This document shows, piece after piece, positions 25,415 through 33,198 of a stretch of 33,198 bases of DNA (position 1 is its first letter; the number at the start of each line of letters is the position of its first letter). Source of the DNA: Actinomycetes bacterium (lineage in GTDB: Bacteria; Actinomycetota; Thermoleophilia; Gaiellales; Gaiellaceae); contig JAUXJK010000001.1 of the NCBI GenBank assembly GCA_030624785.1, positions 1 through 33,198 on the forward strand. Direction: 5' to 3'. Both the position numbers and the translations under genes were made by a program. The notes under the pieces are model-generated. The model ran no database searches, had not been told where the DNA came from, and worked only from the letters and a program-made list of their open reading frames with translations.

Positions 25415-27979
25415 CTACGCAAGCGCTTCGCGCACAACGCGTTCTGCCTCGGCCAGTGCCTCGGCAAGCTTGTCGGGTTGCGCGCCACCGCCTCGAGCGA
25501 GGTTGTCGCGGCCTCCGCCTCCGCCACCGGCCACGGCACACGCGGCCCTGACCGCCTCGCCAGCATTGGCGCCTGCACCCACCGCTGCATCGGAGAGGTT
25601 GACCACAACGTTGAGCTTCCCCTCGTCGACTGCCGCAAGAACCACCACGGCGGGATCTCGTTTCTGTTTCACCTGATCAGAGAGAGCAAGCAACGCGTCC
25701 GCATCAAGCTCACCCGCACTCGAAACCACGAGGTTGAGACCGGCCAGCTCCTTGACGTCACCAAGAACCTGCTCGAGAAGTCCTGAGCTGCCGCCGCGCT
25801 GAGATGTCTTTTCCAGCTTTGCGCGCGACCGACGCTCCTCAACGAGCTCGTCACTCAGTCGAGTTGCCTCTCGCTCCTTCTCGAAGAAGTACGCACCCGC
25901 TGCGCCCGAGCTAATCGCTTCAATGCGCCGGGTTGCAGCGCCTGTGGAACTCTCGGAGAGGATCTTGAAAGGTCCAATCTCCGCGCTCGACCGAACATGG
26001 GCTCCGCCGCACAGTTCCGCCGACACGCTTCCTACTTCCACCACCCGCACGATCTCGCCGTACTTCTCGCCGAATAGCATGGTCGCACCAAGCTTCTTCG
26101 CCTCATCGATAGGCGTTTCGAACGTTCGAACTGGCAGGTTGTCGAAGATCCACTCGTTGACCAACCTTTCCACTTTTTCACGTTCGTCTCGCGTCAACTG
26201 CGTGCCGTATGTGAAGTCGAAGCGCAGCTTGTCCGGGCGGACGGATGAGCCGGCCTGCGCGACCTGATCTCCGAGCACCTCTCGAAGAGCAGCGTGCAGC
26301 AAATGTGTCGCAGTGTGATTCGCTTGGGTGGGAAATCGCACGCTCCAGGGCACGGCAGCCTTGACGCGATCTCCTGCGGCAAATCCAGTTCCCTGGAACA
26401 GCAACGCTTGGTCATCCCCAAGACGAAACGCCGCGACAAGTTCGGCTCGCCCACCGGTTTCGTTCTCCATCCACCCGGTGTCACTGATCTGCCCGCCACC
26501 ATCGGGATAGAACGGCGACTCTCGAAGCTTCCCGAGGAACAGTCCGTCTTCGATCTCTCGATGCGCGCCCAGCTGGGTCAAGACCTCCAGCTTCTCGTAG
26601 CCGACAAAATCGGTCGGGAAGCCCGCCTCAAGCGCGAATCCGGCCGCCTGATCGGCCTCGTCAGCCCGGCCGGCTCGCGAGCGCGTCCGTTGTTCGCCCA
26701 TCAGCCTTGCGAAGGCGTCGTCGTCGACCGCCAACCCTCGCTCGCGCGCAAGCTCGCGGGTGAGCTCCAGGGGAAAACCATGCGTGTCATGAAGCTTGAA
26801 CGCATCATCGCCAGAAACGCCGTCAGGACTTCGCTCGAGTACATCCTCGAACAGCTTCATGCCGGTCCTGAGCGTGCGTGCAAAACGCTGCTCTTCTTCC
26901 GCCAGGACGGTCTGAATCTGCCCTGCGTTCTCTACGAGATCCTTGTATTGCTGCCCCATCAGCTCGATCACCACGGAGGAAAGATTGGCGACGAATGGTG
27001 GCTCCAGGCCAAGTCGCGTTCCGTGCTGGATTGCCCGCCGCACGATCCGCCGCAGAACGTAGCCTCGGCCCTCGTTCGACGGGACAACGCCATCGCTCGT
27101 CAGAAACGTCATGGCCCGACCATGATCGGCGAGGACACGATGAGCCTTGGTCGCGTCGTCGGCATTTGCGTAGGGAACGCCCGTTTCCTCCGCAACCCAG
27201 CCAATAATCGACTGGAAACCGTCGGTGTCGTAGATCGATCCGACCTCCTGCAGAATCGACGCGCCTCGCTCCAGACCGAGCCCGGTGTCGATGTTCCGTG
27301 ACGGAAGCGGCGTCAACGTCCCGTCACCATGGAGGTTGTATTCCATGAACACGAGATTCCAGAACTCCAGGTAGCGGTCGCAGTCGCAGCCGGGCCCGCA
27401 TGTCGTCTTGTCGCATCCGAGTTCCGGCCCGAGATCGAGATACAGCTCCGAGCACGGCCCGCACGGCCCGATCGGTCCGGCCTGCCAGAAGTTGTCGCTA
27501 CGAGGCAGTCCGCGGATTCTGTCGACAGGCACGCCGACGCGCTGCCAGTGCTCGATTGCCACCTCATCTTCGCCGAGTCGCAACTCGGGATCGCCCGCAA
27601 AAACCGTCGCCCAGAGCCGTTCGGGTGGCAGCTTCATCTGCTCGGTCACGAACTCCCAGGCGAGCTCGATCGCACCCTCCTTGAAGTACTCGCCGAGTGA
27701 AAAGTTGCCGAGCATCTCGAAGAAGGTGAGGTGCCTTGCCGTGAGCCCAACCGAGTCAATGTCCGTCGTGCGAAAACACTTCTGGGAGGCCGTCAACCGC
27801 GTATTGGGCGGAGTCTCCGCACCAAGAAAATAGGGCTTGAGCGGCTGCATGCCAGCCGTGGTGAGGAGAACCGTTGGATCATGCGTAGCCGGCACGAGAG
27901 ACGCAGAGGCGAGCCGGGAGTGACCGTGGCCTTCAAAGAACGAGAGGAAGCCTTCTCGCAGTTCGTCTGTCGTCTTCAT
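25415..27979 (-). CDS. alaS: Alanyl-tRNA synthetase
   Basis: Charges tRNA-Ala and edits mischarged Ser/Gly. 854 residues, full length. The class II catalytic domain (about 1-240) includes the TTAGMQPLKPYF region, FFEMLGNFSLGEYFK and DTGLGLER (231-238). A Cys-rich insert is near 189-200 (CDKTTCGPGCDC). The editing domain has zinc/catalytic residues H555, H559 (HTATH), C657 and H661 (CGGAH). The C-terminal C-Ala/DHHA1 domain ends in a Gly-rich motif before the last helix. TAGAAT lies seven bases before the ATG without a Shine-Dalgarno, pointing to a leaderless message. Confidence 0.98.
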   Translation of the reverse strand: MKTTDELREGFLSFFEGHGHSRLASASLVPATHDPTVLLTTAGMQPLKPYFLGAETPPNTRLTASQKCFRTTDIDSVGLTARHLTFFEMLGNFSLGEYFKEGAIELAWEFVTEQMKLPPERLWATVFAGDPELRLGEDEVAIEHWQRVGVPVDRIRGLPRSDNFWQAGPIGPCGPCSELYLDLGPELGCDKTTCGPGCDCDRYLEFWNLVFMEYNLHGDGTLTPLPSRNIDTGLGLERGASILQEVGSIYDTDGFQSIIGWVAEETGVPYANADDATKAHRVLADHGRAMTFLTSDGVVPSNEGRGYVLRRIVRRAIQHGTRLGLEPPFVANLSSVVIELMGQQYKDLVENAGQIQTVLAEEEQRFARTLRTGMKLFEDVLERSPDGVSGDDAFKLHDTHGFPLELTRELARERGLAVDDDAFARLMGEQRTRSRAGRADEADQAAGFALEAGFPTDFVGYEKLEVLTQLGAHREIEDGLFLGKLRESPFYPDGGGQISDTGWMENETGGRAELVAAFRLGDDQALLFQGTGFAAGDRVKAAVPWSVRFPTQANHTATHLLHAALREVLGDQVAQAGSSVRPDKLRFDFTYGTQLTRDEREKVERLVNEWIFDNLPVRTFETPIDEAKKLGATMLFGEKYGEIVRVVEVGSVSAELCGGAHVRSSAEIGPFKILSESSTGAATRRIEAISSGAAGAYFFEKEREATRLSDELVEERRSRAKLEKTSQRGGSSGLLEQVLGDVKELAGLNLVVSSAGELDADALLALSDQVKQKRDPAVVVLAAVDEGKLNVVVNLSDAAVGAGANAGEAVRAACAVAGGGGGGRDNLARGGGAQPDKLAEALAEAERVVREALA

Positions 27980-27986
27980 GGTGGAG

Positions 27987-27992
27987 ATTCTA
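27987..27992 (-). promoter_or_regulatory. Candidate -10 element (TAGAAT) of alaS
   Basis: TAGAAT seven bases before the alaS ATG, identical to the hexamers before deoB and the DUF948-like gene. It sits just after a hairpin that follows the DUF948-like gene. Confidence 0.55.
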
Positions 27993-27993
27993 G

Positions 27994-28013
27994 GGTCCGG
28001 CCAGAGCCGGTCC
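27994..28013 (-). terminator. Hairpin between the DUF948-like gene and alaS
   Basis: GG-A-CCGGC-TCTG-GCCGG-A-CC: seven G:C pairs with one A/A mismatch and a four-base loop, starting eight bases after the DUF948-like stop. No U-tract. Termination is inferred from its place upstream of the alaS -10. Confidence 0.4.
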
Positions 28014-28020
28014 GGCGGTG

Positions 28021-28638
28021 CTAGCTCTCGCGATCGACTGTGCCGCGATCTGCGGAATGCGAGCTCGGACTCGGGGTCTCCCCCGACTCAGGTGCGGCGC
28101 CAGGCGTTGCCGGCCCGTCGGTATGTCCCATCCACGAAACGTCTGGCGCCAATGTCGAGCCGGGTCCAGCAGTGCTTGCACGAGGTTCCGACTCGGATAG
28201 ATCCACGGCTATGTCGGATGATCGACGCTTGGCTGCCGCCAGGCCGGCCTCGTAGGCGCGGGAGACGTCCTGTTCGGCGCGCAACGAGGCAGAGCCGTGG
28301 CGCACTCCCGTTGTGAACGAGGAAAGTTTGCGAACCGGCCAGGACACAACGCCAGCGACCGTGCGCACGCTGCTATCGACGGCAGATACTGCGTCGACAG
28401 CGCTCGTCGTGACGACGTCGGCCTTGTCGAGTTGTTCGTTCATGCGCTCGACCGTCCCATTGACCTCTTCGATCAGAGGTAGCGCCTTCTCCTCCACTCC
28501 TCCGAGGAGAGACGTCAGCCGCTGTGCGGTCGAGCCCAGACGAAAGAACATCAGCGCAAGGCTGACCCCCACGATAAGCAGGAAGATCGATAGACAGATC
28601 CAGAGAACGTCTATAGCGCTGAAATCGGCGACGGGCAT
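28021..28638 (-). CDS. DUF948-like single-pass membrane protein
   Basis: 205 residues. One hydrophobic span at about 9-32 (VLWICLSIFLLIVGVSLALM). An amphipathic helical region follows (about 38-100), with QRLTSLLGGVEEKALPLIEE and VNGTVERMNEQLDKADVVTT, typical of DUF948 proteins. The tail (about 150-205) is Pro/Ser/Glu-rich and probably disordered. The family is small, membrane-anchored and of unknown function, with a helical domain presumably in the cytoplasm. Between mnmA and alaS in the minus-strand order. ATG at 28638 has TAGAAT six bases upstream and no Shine-Dalgarno. Confidence 0.88.
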   Translation of the reverse strand: MPVADFSAIDVLWICLSIFLLIVGVSLALMFFRLGSTAQRLTSLLGGVEEKALPLIEEVNGTVERMNEQLDKADVVTTSAVDAVSAVDSSVRTVAGVVSWPVRKLSSFTTGVRHGSASLRAEQDVSRAYEAGLAAAKRRSSDIAVDLSESEPRASTAGPGSTLAPDVSWMGHTDGPATPGAAPESGETPSPSSHSADRGTVDRES

Positions 28639-28644
28639 TGCGGG

Positions 28645-28650
28645 ATTCTA
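28645..28650 (-). promoter_or_regulatory. Candidate -10 element (TAGAAT) of the DUF948-like gene
   Basis: TAGAAT six bases before the ATG, no Shine-Dalgarno, and downstream of a perfect 7-bp hairpin that follows mnmA. Candidate leaderless promoter. Confidence 0.55.
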
Positions 28651-28668
28651 GATGGTGCTCTGTACGGC

Positions 28669-28690
28669 GCGAGCGTAAAGCCCCGCTCGC
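28669..28690 (-). terminator. Hairpin after mnmA
   Basis: GCGAGCG-GGGCTTTA-CGCTCGC: seven perfect pairs and an eight-base loop, starting seven bases after the mnmA stop. No U-tract. Likely terminator given the new -10 downstream of it. Confidence 0.45.
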
Positions 28691-28696
28691 TCAGAT

Positions 28697-29986
28697 CTAG
28701 GCCTGATGAGATTCGGCGATCGTGCCCGACCCGACCACCGCGTCGGCGACGTAGATCACAGCGAGTTGTCCCGGCGCAACAGCCTCTACTGGCTCATCGA
28801 GTTCGAGGTCAAAACCGCCACCTCGACGAGTCACCGCGGCAGCCACAGCCGGCGAGCGATACCTCAGCTTCGCATCGCCTCGCAGATCAGCCGTGTGCAG
28901 AACGCCGCGATCGCAGCTCACCCTCCGGCAGGCCAGGCTCTCGCGAGGTCCAACACGTACCGTGCCCGTCCCCGGATCGGTGCTGAGTACGTAGAGGGCC
29001 TTCCCGCCACCGCCCAGTCCCAGTCCACGTCGCTGACCGGGAGTGAACCGCCAGAAACCTTCGTGCTGACCGACCTCGTGTCCCGTCTCGTCGACGAGAG
29101 TCCCCGGCTTCTGGCCCACGCCGTAGCGTTCAAGGAAGTCGCGATAGTCGGCGCCGCCGAGGAAACATGCCTCCTGGCTCTCGGGCTTGCGCGCCGCGCT
29201 CAGTCCCACCTCTTCAGCGTGTTCGCGATTGTTGCGCTTCAGGGTGTCGCCGAGCGGGAACCACAAACGCTCGATCTCTGTCGGAGTGAGTCCAGCGAGC
29301 ATGTACGACTGATCCTTCGTTTCATCCCGGCCTCGAGCGAGCAGTTTCATTCCGTCGCGTTCAACGATCCGTGCGTAGTGGCCGGTAGCAAGTCGGCTCG
29401 CGCCGATTCGTCGCGCAAATTGATCGAGTTCGGCGAACCGGAAATTGGCGTTGCAGCGCACGCATGGGTTGGGCGTGACACCGCTCGTATATCCGGTGAC
29501 GAACGGGTCGACAACTGCCTTGCGAAATGCTTCGCGAAGGTCAAGCGTGATATGCGGAACCCCACGAGCGTGACAGAGATCACGCGCGGCACGGACGGAG
29601 CTCGGTGAGCAGCAGGCTCGTTCCGTATCAGGCGCGCGGGGGTCGACCCAGAGCCGAAGGGTGACCCCCACTGCGTCGTGGCCAGATGCGAGTGCACTGT
29701 GAAGCGCCATGGCGCTATCGACACCCCCGCTCATTGCTACGGCAGTGCGCCCTTCCGAGCTCGGCGCGTGGACCGACTGTCCAATGGCTGCATGCAGCGC
29801 CTCGAGTGCGAGCGTTTCTCCGGGAGTCGCTGCCGCTTCGAGCAGCGTCATCCCGCGGACATCGCCGGCGAGATCACCAACACCGTGCCCCTCCCCGGTC
29901 ATAGACACGATCAGTTGTTCGTCCACCTCAAGGCGCAGCCACGCGTAGTCAGCGCCGAGTGTGGCATCTCCAAATAGTTGCGTCAC
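28697..29986 (-). CDS. mnmA: tRNA 2-thiouridine(34) synthase MnmA with N-terminal IscU-like extension
   Basis: Thiolates U34 of tRNA-Lys/Glu/Gln. 429 residues against the usual 350-370. The enzyme proper starts near residue 80: PP-loop SGGVDS (86-91), catalytic C175 in NPCVRCN, LATGHYARI, KDQSYML, and second catalytic C274 in ESQEACFLGG, then the beta-barrel C-terminus. The extra first ~75 residues resemble an IscU/SufU scaffold domain (LRLEVDEQLIVSM, GEGHGVGDLAGDVRGMTLLEA), but the cluster-ligand cysteines expected in ACGD and GCG are absent (TLGAD, GHGVG). No iscS lies beside it. GTG start at 29986, with TACGGT six bases upstream. Confidence 0.94.
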   Translation of the reverse strand: MTQLFGDATLGADYAWLRLEVDEQLIVSMTGEGHGVGDLAGDVRGMTLLEAAATPGETLALEALHAAIGQSVHAPSSEGRTAVAMSGGVDSAMALHSALASGHDAVGVTLRLWVDPRAPDTERACCSPSSVRAARDLCHARGVPHITLDLREAFRKAVVDPFVTGYTSGVTPNPCVRCNANFRFAELDQFARRIGASRLATGHYARIVERDGMKLLARGRDETKDQSYMLAGLTPTEIERLWFPLGDTLKRNNREHAEEVGLSAARKPESQEACFLGGADYRDFLERYGVGQKPGTLVDETGHEVGQHEGFWRFTPGQRRGLGLGGGGKALYVLSTDPGTGTVRVGPRESLACRRVSCDRGVLHTADLRGDAKLRYRSPAVAAAVTRRGGGFDLELDEPVEAVAPGQLAVIYVADAVVGSGTIAESHQA

Positions 29987-30065
29987 GAGTCCACCGTAGC
30001 TGGCGGTGAGCGACGTCCGGAATACCGCGAACTCAGTCGTCGCGATACGTATGGGGCTGGAGGCC
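29987..30065. other. Gap between the hypothetical gene and mnmA
   Basis: 79 bases with an ATACGTAT palindrome, a CGCGA/TCGCG inverted repeat with a nine-base loop, and CACCG/CGGTG arms (29992-30010) overlapping the putative mnmA -10. No ORF or U-tailed terminator. Confidence 0.35.
29993..29998 (-). promoter_or_regulatory. Candidate -10 element (TACGGT) of mnmA
   Basis: TANNNT hexamer six bases before the mnmA GTG. GGTGG overlaps it and could instead be a short-spaced Shine-Dalgarno, so this is the weakest case. Confidence 0.3.
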
Positions 30066-30671
30066 CTAGTGGCGCTCGAGGTCGACGGTGAACTCGGAGG
30101 TTTCCACCGTTCGAAAACGATCTGCCGCGAGTCGCTGCGAGCGGCGCACGATCTCGGCTCCCTGAGCTCTCGACCATTCCAGCGTGTGTTCAGCTTCGCC
30201 TCGGGCGTGCCTCACCAGCTCTGCCGCGTCGGCTTGGGCGCGCTCTAGGACGCGATCGGTTTCATCCTGAGAGGAGGCACCGTTGCGCTCAACTCTCTTC
30301 AACTCGGTATCGAGATTGCGACTGGACGAACCGGCGAACTTGCGTCGGCCGAGCTCCCGCGCTTCGACGCAATCGAGGAACTCGACGATCTCGGCATGAA
30401 TCGAGCCAACGTCGTGCGCTCGGCGAGAAGGTCCGGCGCCCGAAACTGACGCAGCGTTGCTGGAGGGCTCAACGGGCCAGGGCCGTCCAGGATGGGCAAC
30501 GTCCAGGATCGCAACGCGCCCGTCAGTTGCTGAATCGGGCGTGGAAAGAGGCCGGGCGTCGATCGCCGGACTCTGGTCACGGACTGGCGCGGGCGCCGAT
30601 TTGCCGGCGATCCGTCGAACTACGGCACGTAGCCGGAGGCGAACGACCACGAGGCGGGATCCCACAAGCAC
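30066..30671 (-). CDS. Hypothetical protein with C-terminal helical region
   Basis: I do not recognise this gene. The last ~110 residues look truly coding and strongly helical: EIVEFLDCVEARELGRRKF, then DRVLERAQADAAELVRHARG and EIVRRSQRLAADRF. This Ala/Glu/Arg pattern is shared by DivIVA-like and ATP-synthase-b-like coiled coils. The N-terminal half is Arg/Pro/Ser-rich and low in structure. The start is uncertain: GTG at 30671 is used; GTG at 30665 or 30650, or TTG at 30710 (214 residues), are alternatives. Lies between aspS and mnmA, a slot that often holds iscS in Gram-positives; it is not a cysteine desulfurase. Confidence 0.65.
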   Translation of the reverse strand: MLVGSRLVVVRLRLRAVVRRIAGKSAPAPVRDQSPAIDARPLSTPDSATDGRVAILDVAHPGRPWPVEPSSNAASVSGAGPSRRAHDVGSIHAEIVEFLDCVEARELGRRKFAGSSSRNLDTELKRVERNGASSQDETDRVLERAQADAAELVRHARGEAEHTLEWSRAQGAEIVRRSQRLAADRFRTVETSEFTVDLERH

Positions 30672-30708
30672 GACTACCCGATCTGTCGGATCGCTACTGC
30701 AGTCAAGC

Positions 30709-30749
30709 AATCCCCCGAAAGGGTGAGACGAGCTATCGGCAGGGGGATT
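30709..30749 (-). repeat. Inverted repeat after aspS
   Basis: AATCCCCC and GGGGGATT form eight perfect pairs around a 25-base loop, beginning one base after the aspS stop codon on the minus strand. The loop contains a competing CCC-TTTC-GGG hairpin. There is no U-run, so it may be a weak terminator, an RNA stability element or an attenuator for the next gene. Confidence 0.45.
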
Positions 30750-30750
30750 T

Positions 30751-32523
30751 CTAGGTGGAGTCGGACTGCTCAGCTTCTAGAGCAGCAGCGGTGTCGCTAT
30801 GTAGCTTGATTCCAAGCTCCTCAAACTGCTCGTGCTCGATCGGCGCCGGCGCCCCGCTCATCGGGTCGACACCCGATTGGTTCTTCGGGAACGCGATGAC
30901 GTCGCGCAGGTTGGGCTCACCCTCCAGCGCCATCAACATCCGCTCGATGCCAAACGCGATCCCGCCATGAGGCGGCGCACCCATCGCCAGGGCGTCAAGC
31001 AGGAAGCCAAACTTCGAGCGTTGCTCTTCCGGGCTGAGCTGCAGAGCGGCGAAAACGCGCTCCTGAAGGTCCGGCTCGTGGATTCGAAACGAGCCCCCGC
31101 CGATCTCAATCCCGTTGACGACCAGGTCGTATGCATCCGCCAACGCCTCTCCTGGAGCACTCGCGAGCCGATCCTCTGTCTCCGCCGTGGGTCGCGTAAA
31201 CGGGTGGTGCATCGCGTTCCAGCGTTCTGCATCAGCGTCCCAGTCGAGCAGAGGGAACTCGGTGATCCAGACGAAGCGAAACACGTCCTCGTCGATGAGC
31301 CCGAGCTCTGCTCCCAGGTGCAAGCGAAGCTGTCCGAGCACGCGAGCTACCGCTCCGGGCTCGTCTGCACCGAAGATGACGGTCGCCGGCTCGCTCGGGC
31401 GAACGGCGTCGATCTCCTCCGCGGACAGAAACTTGGTGATCGGCGATCGCGGTTCATCCGCACCATCGAAGACGAGATACGCGAGGCCCTTCGCGCCGTG
31501 TTCCTTGGCACGTTCCTCGAGCTTGGCAAGCTCGCCCCGCGACAGGGCTCCCGGGATGGTGAGGTAGCGCACGCATGGCGCCTTTCCGAAAACACCAAAC
31601 TCCGATCCGCGAGTCATCTCGGTCGCGTCCTGAATCTCAAGTCGGAACCGAAGATCCGGCTTGTCGCTCCCGAAGCGCAACTGTGCATCCGCGTATGTCA
31701 GTCGCTCGAACGGAGCCGCGATATCGATGCCGCCGCAGGACTGCCAAACCGCCTGAATCATCCGCTCCATGAGCGCGAACAGATCCTCCTGGTCAGGGAA
31801 CGCAAGCTCGACATCGAGCTGCGTGATCTCCTGAACTCGATCGGCGCGAAGATCCTCGTCACGGAAACAGATCGCGATCTGGTAGTAACGGTCGAACCCT
31901 GAGATCACTAGAAGCTGTTTGAGAATCTGGGGCGACTGAGGGAGCGCAAAGAACCGGCCCTGGCGTAGACGACTCGGAACCACGAAGTCGCGGGCGCCCT
32001 CCGGTGTCGGCTTGAACAGGATCGGAGTCTGAATATCTAGGAAGCCAGCCTCCTCCATGATTCGACGAATCGTTCCAACGAGTTTGGCGCGGGTTCTGAT
32101 CATGCGCTGCATCTTGGGGCGACGCAGATCTAGCCACCGGTAGCGCAGCCGCAGTGTCTCGTCTACTCCCTCCTCGTCGAGCTGAAATGGCAGCGGTGTC
32201 GAGCGCGAGACGATCTCGAGTGTGTCGGCCTGAAGCTCAACTTCTCCGGTCGGAATATCAGGATTGACTGCCTCCGGATCGCGCGGAACGAGCTCTCCAC
32301 TGACCCGAACGACAAACTCGTTCCGGAGCTGATGCGCGAGCGTCGCCGCCTCGGCGCTGCGTTCAGGGTTGACCACGATCTGGCAGATACCAGCACCGTC
32401 ACGCAGATCGACAAACACGAGACCACCGTGGTCACGGCGGGTATCGACCCAGCCAGAAAGCGTCAGCCGCTCACCAACGTTTGAAGGTCGCGGATCGCCG
32501 CACATCATGTCCCGCCAGGTCAT
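30751..32523 (-). CDS. aspS: Aspartyl-tRNA synthetase (probably non-discriminating)
   Basis: Class II synthetase, 590 residues, bacterial type. The OB-fold anticodon domain (about 1-105) has SGWVDTRRDHGG (23-34). The catalytic domain shows RYRWLDLRRPKMQ, FRDEDLRADRVQEITQLDVE (motif 2), the bacterial GAD insert (about 290-420) and GGIAFGIERMLMAL (motif 3). His at the HGG position (H32) is the form I recall for AspRS that also charges tRNA-Asn; discriminating enzymes tend to have Leu there. If so, GatCAB should be present elsewhere. ATG overlaps the hisS stop (ATGA). Confidence 0.97.
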   Translation of the reverse strand: MTWRDMMCGDPRPSNVGERLTLSGWVDTRRDHGGLVFVDLRDGAGICQIVVNPERSAEAATLAHQLRNEFVVRVSGELVPRDPEAVNPDIPTGEVELQADTLEIVSRSTPLPFQLDEEGVDETLRLRYRWLDLRRPKMQRMIRTRAKLVGTIRRIMEEAGFLDIQTPILFKPTPEGARDFVVPSRLRQGRFFALPQSPQILKQLLVISGFDRYYQIAICFRDEDLRADRVQEITQLDVELAFPDQEDLFALMERMIQAVWQSCGGIDIAAPFERLTYADAQLRFGSDKPDLRFRLEIQDATEMTRGSEFGVFGKAPCVRYLTIPGALSRGELAKLEERAKEHGAKGLAYLVFDGADEPRSPITKFLSAEEIDAVRPSEPATVIFGADEPGAVARVLGQLRLHLGAELGLIDEDVFRFVWITEFPLLDWDADAERWNAMHHPFTRPTAETEDRLASAPGEALADAYDLVVNGIEIGGGSFRIHEPDLQERVFAALQLSPEEQRSKFGFLLDALAMGAPPHGGIAFGIERMLMALEGEPNLRDVIAFPKNQSGVDPMSGAPAPIEHEQFEELGIKLHSDTAAALEAEQSDST

Positions 32524-33198
32524 TGCAACCTCTCTTCGAGCAACGCAGCCAGCTCGCCTTTATCGTTGACCACTACGTCTTCTTGCCCGCGCTCACGCAC
32601 CACGATTTGGCTCGCCTCGCATACCACGATGAGCCGCGCACCTAGCCGAGACGCCTGGGTCATCTGTCCTTTCAGAGAGCGATGAGCGTAGTCGGTCTCG
32701 CAGACCCACGTCCGTCGCAGCACGTTCATGAGCGTGAGAATGTCTGACCGATCGGTTGCATCAGCGAACACAAAGAAAACGTCGATCGAGCCAGGCTCTC
32801 CGGCACGAATCTCGCGTTGTTCCAGCGCCAGTACGATCCGCTCTACGCCGGCCGCGAATCCGACAGCCGAAGTCGCCTTTCCGCCAAGCTCCTCGATGAG
32901 CCCGTCATAGCGGCCGCCGGCACAGATCGTGCTTTGCGCGGCGTCGAGCTCCTCGTCGACAAACTCGAACACAGTGCGCGTGTAGTAATCGAGTCCTCGC
33001 ACCAGTCGTGGCGCATCGGAGTACGTGACCCCAAGCGCGTCGAGAAATCGGCGAACTTCGTCGAAGTGCTCGCGACAGCCCGTGCAGAGATGGTCACCGA
33101 TCAGCGGGGCCTGCGCAAGCCGGGTCCGAAGCTTCTCGTTCTTCGTATCGAAAACGCGCAGCGGGCTGACTCGCGCCTTTCCACGCGCATCCTCGTCG
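32520..33198 (-). CDS. hisS: Histidyl-tRNA synthetase (5' end outside window)
   Basis: C-terminal 225 residues; the frame runs off the right edge. The first visible part includes PLRVFDTKNEKLR and CTGCREHFDEVRRFLDALGV. The HisRS signature VRGLDYYTRTVFEF follows, then CAGGRYDGLIEELGG and motif 3 (AVGFAAGVERIVLALE). The last ~95 residues are the anticodon-binding domain (DVFFVFADATD, LGARLIVVCE, ending LLEERLQ). Its TGA shares bases with the aspS ATG, the usual hisS-aspS pair. Nothing looks broken in the visible part. Confidence 0.97.
   Translation of the reverse strand, partial: DEDARGKARVSPLRVFDTKNEKLRTRLAQAPLIGDHLCTGCREHFDEVRRFLDALGVTYSDAPRLVRGLDYYTRTVFEFVDEELDAAQSTICAGGRYDGLIEELGGKATSAVGFAAGVERIVLALEQREIRAGEPGSIDVFFVFADATDRSDILTLMNVLRRTWVCETDYAHRSLKGQMTQASRLGARLIVVCEASQIVVRERGQEDVVVNDKGELAALLEERLQ

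Noticed and set aside
30709..30749. Riboswitch (c-di-GMP-like GAAA-capped hairpin)
   Set aside because: The GAAA loop and G-rich arm first looked similar, but the conserved c-di-GMP core bases are absent and the relevant strand has no downstream gene.

Overview
The window is about 33 kb of high-GC bacterial chromosome (roughly 60% GC by eye). It is packed with housekeeping genes, nearly all on the minus strand. Gene content and order (hisS-aspS, mnmA, alaS, ruvX-mltG-aroE-aroC-aroKB-aroQ-pepP-efp-accB/C-nusB-ispA-tlyA-nadK-recN-pyrG), the many GTG starts and the many apparently leaderless starts point to Actinomycetota. A deep lineage such as Thermoleophilia is my best guess, made from general resemblance and not from a search. 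I see no IS element, phage gene, CRISPR array, tRNA or rRNA.

Layout, read along the minus strand from the right edge. (1) hisS (5' part outside the window) overlaps aspS; then come a helical hypothetical protein, mnmA with an unusual N-terminal domain, a DUF948-like membrane protein and alaS. (2) One plus-strand gene, a secreted lamin-tail/RTX-repeat protein, sits between alaS and ruvX. (3) ruvX-mltG-aroE-aroC-aroKB(fusion)-aroQ covers crossover resolution, peptidoglycan chain termination and five of the seven shikimate-pathway steps. (4) pepP-efp-[carboxyltransferase-like/BCCP fusion]-accC-nusB-small helical gene-ispA follows the classical Gram-positive order, but the accB slot holds a 605-residue fusion whose carboxyltransferase active site looks destroyed. 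(5) tlyA-nadK-recN, then a possible 27-codon leader ORF and pyrG, an M20 peptidase and alanine dehydrogenase. (6) deoB-deoA-fpg-P1 peptidase forms a tight nucleoside-salvage/repair operon. A 49-residue single-span membrane protein diverges from deoB, and a plus-strand glutaredoxin converges on the P1 peptidase at the left edge.

Many neighbours overlap by four bases (ATGA, GTGA, TTGA), implying translational coupling. Nine minus-strand genes instead have a TANNNT hexamer 6-9 bases before the start codon and no clear Shine-Dalgarno. This suggests leaderless transcripts that divide the apparent long operon into shorter units; three of these nine follow GC-rich hairpins just after the previous stop codon.

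The observations most worth following are the CT-like/BCCP fusion, the cysteine-less IscU-like domain on MnmA, the leaderless promoter pattern, the RTX gene inserted in a core operon, and two small ORFs (49 and 27 residues).
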